Shown here: in pieces, positions 62,548 to 64,000 of the stretch
Layout of the letters: each line of letters begins with the position of its first letter
Position numbering within the stretch: position 1 is the first letter of the stretch
Assembly: GCA_025642065.1 (NCBI GenBank)
Contig: JAODUP010000162.1
Span: forward strand, 87,501-151,500
Reading direction: 5' to 3'
Length of the DNA: 64,000 bases
From: Paralvinella palmiformis
Taxonomy: Eukaryota > Annelida > Polychaeta > Terebellida > Alvinellidae
Made by a program: the position numbers and the translations under genes
Notes under the pieces: generated by a model
Told to the model about the DNA's origin: nothing
Seen by the model: the letters and a program-made list of their open reading frames with translations, nothing else
Databases searched by the model: none

Positions 62548-63954
62548 ACAAAAATAATTCATCATTTCTATTTTCATATTTCCTTTAGAAATTATTTCCT
62601 TTACTACTTCTGATCATGCACATTTCTGACCTATGTTGGCTGTTTTTTTTTGCAACTAATATTCACTCATTTCTTGCCAGACACACTGCCATGATCCTCG
62701 TTCTGGATCTGTCAAAGCCCAGTGAACTGTGGTTCACTCTAGAGAAATTTCTCACTATCATCAGATCGCGTGTGGACGCTGTTATCAATGAGACGCGCAT
62801 GCAGCAACCCGACATAAAAGAACAACTCAAACGTCAGACTTGGCAGAGGATTGGTGAAGAGCACGTAGATAAGGATCTGATCGATCCCCTTCTGATACCG
62901 CTCGTCATTGTTGGAACCAAATATGACATATTCCAAGTCAGTAAATGCATTAATTAGGTTGAAATGTTTGTATTAAAAATTTAGTCAGTTCATTATTTTA
63001 CTTACACGAATGAGCTGATAGTTTATAACAGTTTAGTTTGCCGAGTTATAACTGTATTAGGTTGAATAAATTGAACTCATTTATCATTCTTCACGAACAA
63101 AAAGGTTTTAACCAGGCATAACATATTTTATAGGAGTTTGACCCCGAAAAGAGGAAGGTAATTTGTAAAACATTGAGATTTGTTGCCCATACTTATGGAG
63201 CTCACTTGCAGGTAAATGTATTTTCTTCAAACAAATTGCTAAATTACTTATGAACGTTCGTATCTCATTCGGTAACCCATTTCTGGGTTATGATGTAATG
63301 CTGTTCACTTGTTAAGATCGCGTTTTCAGTTCGTTCATCATTCTTTGAAGATGAAAGTTTGATTTAGGAACAAATCCTGTTACAGTTTTTCAGTGTCAAA
63401 CAAGAAGCATTAATGGGCAAAGCCAGAAACATGATAAGCCACTTACTGTTCAATACATCTCTCAGGTTTGATGTGATTTTATTGTATGGTAATAATTTTA
63501 TTTGCTAAATTGCATTAGCATTAGCACCATTAATATTTAAAACATTTATGACTATATACTTTAAAAGCATATTTTTGAACACTGCTGATTATAATATATT
63601 TATCATTTACAAAAGATATCAAACTGTTTTTATGCATCTGTATGTTAACATAATACAAGACTAGTGTTACCTTTAAAAAATAATACCATAGTTTTCTCAT
63701 TTCTATTCTCTACAGCAAAACAACCCAGTTTGATCACAATAAGCCAATACTTTCACCTGCTGGCTTAGACACAATGCAACAAATAGGTAAATATGTACTG
63801 GATTGATCGCTGTCGTGGTATTTATGGCATCCAACATCTTGCTTGCTTCACAGAATATTTGGAGTCATGATAATTATGATCTATTTTGGTTTTATTTTTT
63901 TGTCTCAGGAAGTCCTCCTTTAGCTGATGGTGACTTGGGAAAGTTAACAGCCAG
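55606..63954 (+). CDS. DYNC2LI1: Cytoplasmic dynein 2 light intermediate chain 1 (partial at right edge)
   Basis: Subunit of the dynein-2 motor that drives retrograde intraflagellar transport in cilia. Exons: 55606-55616, 60616-60665, 60923-60978, 61102-61206, 62353-62441, 62681-62936, 63134-63211, 63386-63465, 63716-63786, 63909-63954; the C-terminus lies beyond the window. About 280 of roughly 350 residues are present. Visible: 'SLWDLA' near the N-terminus; a P-loop 'GSKNAGKT' (residues 35-42) split by an intron; '[11 protein letters not shown]'; '[10 protein letters not shown]' (81-90) in place of the switch II region; '[12 protein letters not shown]'; 'VGTKYDIFQ' (guanine-base motif, 181-189); '[20 protein letters not shown]'; and '[16 protein letters not shown]'. 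Exon 1 (M-A-K-G) is inferred: perfect GTAAGT donor, exact phase match, in-frame TGA three codons upstream, A at -3 and G at +4. Exons 2-10 are secure. Confidence 0.88.
55735..55850 (+). repeat. Arm of short repeats 'cccgtttcgcaacc' (left)
   Basis: 'gacccgtttcgcaaccctgc', 'tctcgtttcgtaactgtcct' and 'agtccgtttcgcaaccactt'. An inverted relative ('ggttgctaaatgggcaggca', 'ctggttgtgaaatgggatgg') is at 60245-60325. The pair may be the arms of a large foldback element in DYNC2LI1 intron 1. Confidence 0.45.
55868..56315 (+). mobile_element. LINE 3' coding fragment
   Basis: Frameshifted plus-strand pieces of the C-terminal part of a CR1-like reverse transcriptase: '[11 protein letters not shown]', 'YKALVRGH', '[20 protein letters not shown]', '[20 protein letters not shown]', 'LFHLSVED' and '[14 protein letters not shown]'. 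It ends just where a related fragment at 58940 would continue. Confidence 0.65.
56335..56530 (+). repeat. Degenerate tandem repeats, 'ggtccaccggtgacaaacc' type
   Basis: Successive variants such as 'ggtccatcggcaatatcagc', 'ggtccaccggcgacaaacta', 'ggtccaccggtgacaaacct' and 'caatggtgacaaaccaatca', with intervening 'cattggtccaat'. It directly follows a LINE fragment. It may be one arm of another foldback-type element. Confidence 0.6.
56967..57082 (-). other. Isolated exon-like open segment, minus strand
   Basis: A 116-nt segment bounded on the minus strand by a good acceptor (tttctatag) and a strong donor (gtaagg). It encodes '[19 protein letters not shown]' followed by '[19 protein letters not shown]'. 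The amino-acid composition looks protein-like and helical, but I do not recognise the family and saw no convincing partner exons. It lies inside DYNC2LI1 intron 1 on the other strand. It may be a transposon-derived or pseudogene exon. Confidence 0.25.
58402..58469. repeat. (AT)n microsatellite, 68 bp
   Basis: The longest pure AT array in the window, in DYNC2LI1 intron 1. Confidence 0.95.
58840..59180 (+). mobile_element. LINE 3' end fragment
   Basis: Encodes '[20 protein letters not shown]' and '[15 protein letters not shown]', the conserved C-terminal block of CR1-like LINEs, followed by about 110 bp of untranslated tail. It contains its own upstream part, so it is probably a separate 5'-truncated copy rather than the displaced end of the fragment at 55868. 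Confidence 0.65.
59265..60080. mobile_element. Foldback element with 'gcccattcgccac' arms
   Basis: The left arm (59265-59360) has 'gaggcctttttgccacc', 'gcccattcgccattcatgat' and 'cattcaccacttg'. The right arm (59938-60075) is inverted: 'gagtggcgaataggctcaag', 'agtggcaaatgggcttgggc', 'actggcaaatgggcccgctg' and 'ggctcgggtggcgaaagct'. Between them is about 580 bp of AT-rich DNA without coding capacity. Same design as the element at 36341-37099 but with a different repeat word. No target duplication could be fixed. Confidence 0.6.
60841..60866 (+). repeat. (CT)n microsatellite
   Basis: A 26-bp CT run followed by GT-rich sequence, 55 bp upstream of DYNC2LI1 exon 3. Confidence 0.9.
61315..62142. 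mobile_element. Non-autonomous DNA transposon with 'TACCGTATATAC...AAGTCGA' ends
   Basis: The left end 'taccgtatatacttgtgtac' continuing to 'aagtcga' mirrors the right end ('tcgacttatacgcgagaata' then 'tatatggta'). A second inverted pair lies just inside ('ctcaacttatatgctc' at 61377 against 'cctcgacttatacagtgagc' near 62038). Inside is a direct duplication: about 61412-61560 and 61647-61820 share 'gattaattttcaccaaact'-type, 'ttatttggatct' and 'aattaataac.cttgcc' words, offset about 235-265 bp. No transposase. It sits in DYNC2LI1 intron 4. 'Gtatatactcg...ataagtcga' ends are familiar from repeats in many animals. Confidence 0.7.
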
Positions 63955-64000
63955 GTACACTCTACTTGTATGGAAGTTCAGAATTTTCTTTTGAAGCATC

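Overview
The window is animal nuclear DNA: AT-rich, with split genes, canonical GT-AG introns, and many LINE, SINE and DNA-transposon remnants. The mix of repeats (several tRNA-derived SINE families, a 'TTGTTTAACGACAC' interspersed repeat, foldback elements) points to a lophotrochozoan, most likely a mollusc. The species cannot be named from this sequence.

Three protein-coding genes can be supported. LRRC9 (+ strand, 13164-43790) can be read as 35 coding exons that join in phase into a 1,496-residue leucine-rich-repeat protein ending in a stop codon. KIFBP (- strand, 53519-55327) is a single uninterrupted 602-codon frame for the kinesin-family binding protein. DYNC2LI1 (+ strand, from 55606, running off the right edge) encodes the dynein-2 light intermediate chain of intraflagellar transport. 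Nine of its exons are clear. A tiny 11-nt first exon (ATG GCT AAA GG) fits in phase and would place its start codon only 278 bp from the KIFBP start codon, making a head-to-head pair with a probable shared promoter.

Layout: 1-9600 is transposon graveyard (two minus-strand LINE remnants, a tRNA-derived SINE, an unclassified 1-kb repeat, a large AGTG microsatellite, and a decayed hAT transposon of the THAP12/52-kDa-repressor type with matching ends). 9600-13135 is upstream of LRRC9 and holds a candidate promoter and first non-coding exon. 13136-45360 is LRRC9 with introns full of SINEs, foldback elements and microsatellites. 45400-53200 is repeats, including a second copy of the 1-kb repeat, a Tc1/mariner-type MITE, and a LINE interrupted by a SINE with a clean 15-bp target duplication. 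53200-64000 is the KIFBP/DYNC2LI1 pair, whose 5-kb first intron (in DYNC2LI1) hosts LINE pieces and foldback elements.

All three genes concern microtubules, motors or cilia, although LRRC9's molecular role is not established. No new enzymatic or defence system was seen. The most unusual features are a 24-unit minisatellite that starts on an LRRC9 splice donor and repeats that donor sequence, the KIFBP-DYNC2LI1 divergent pair, the intronless KIFBP, and several foldback elements whose arms are built from short degenerate repeats.
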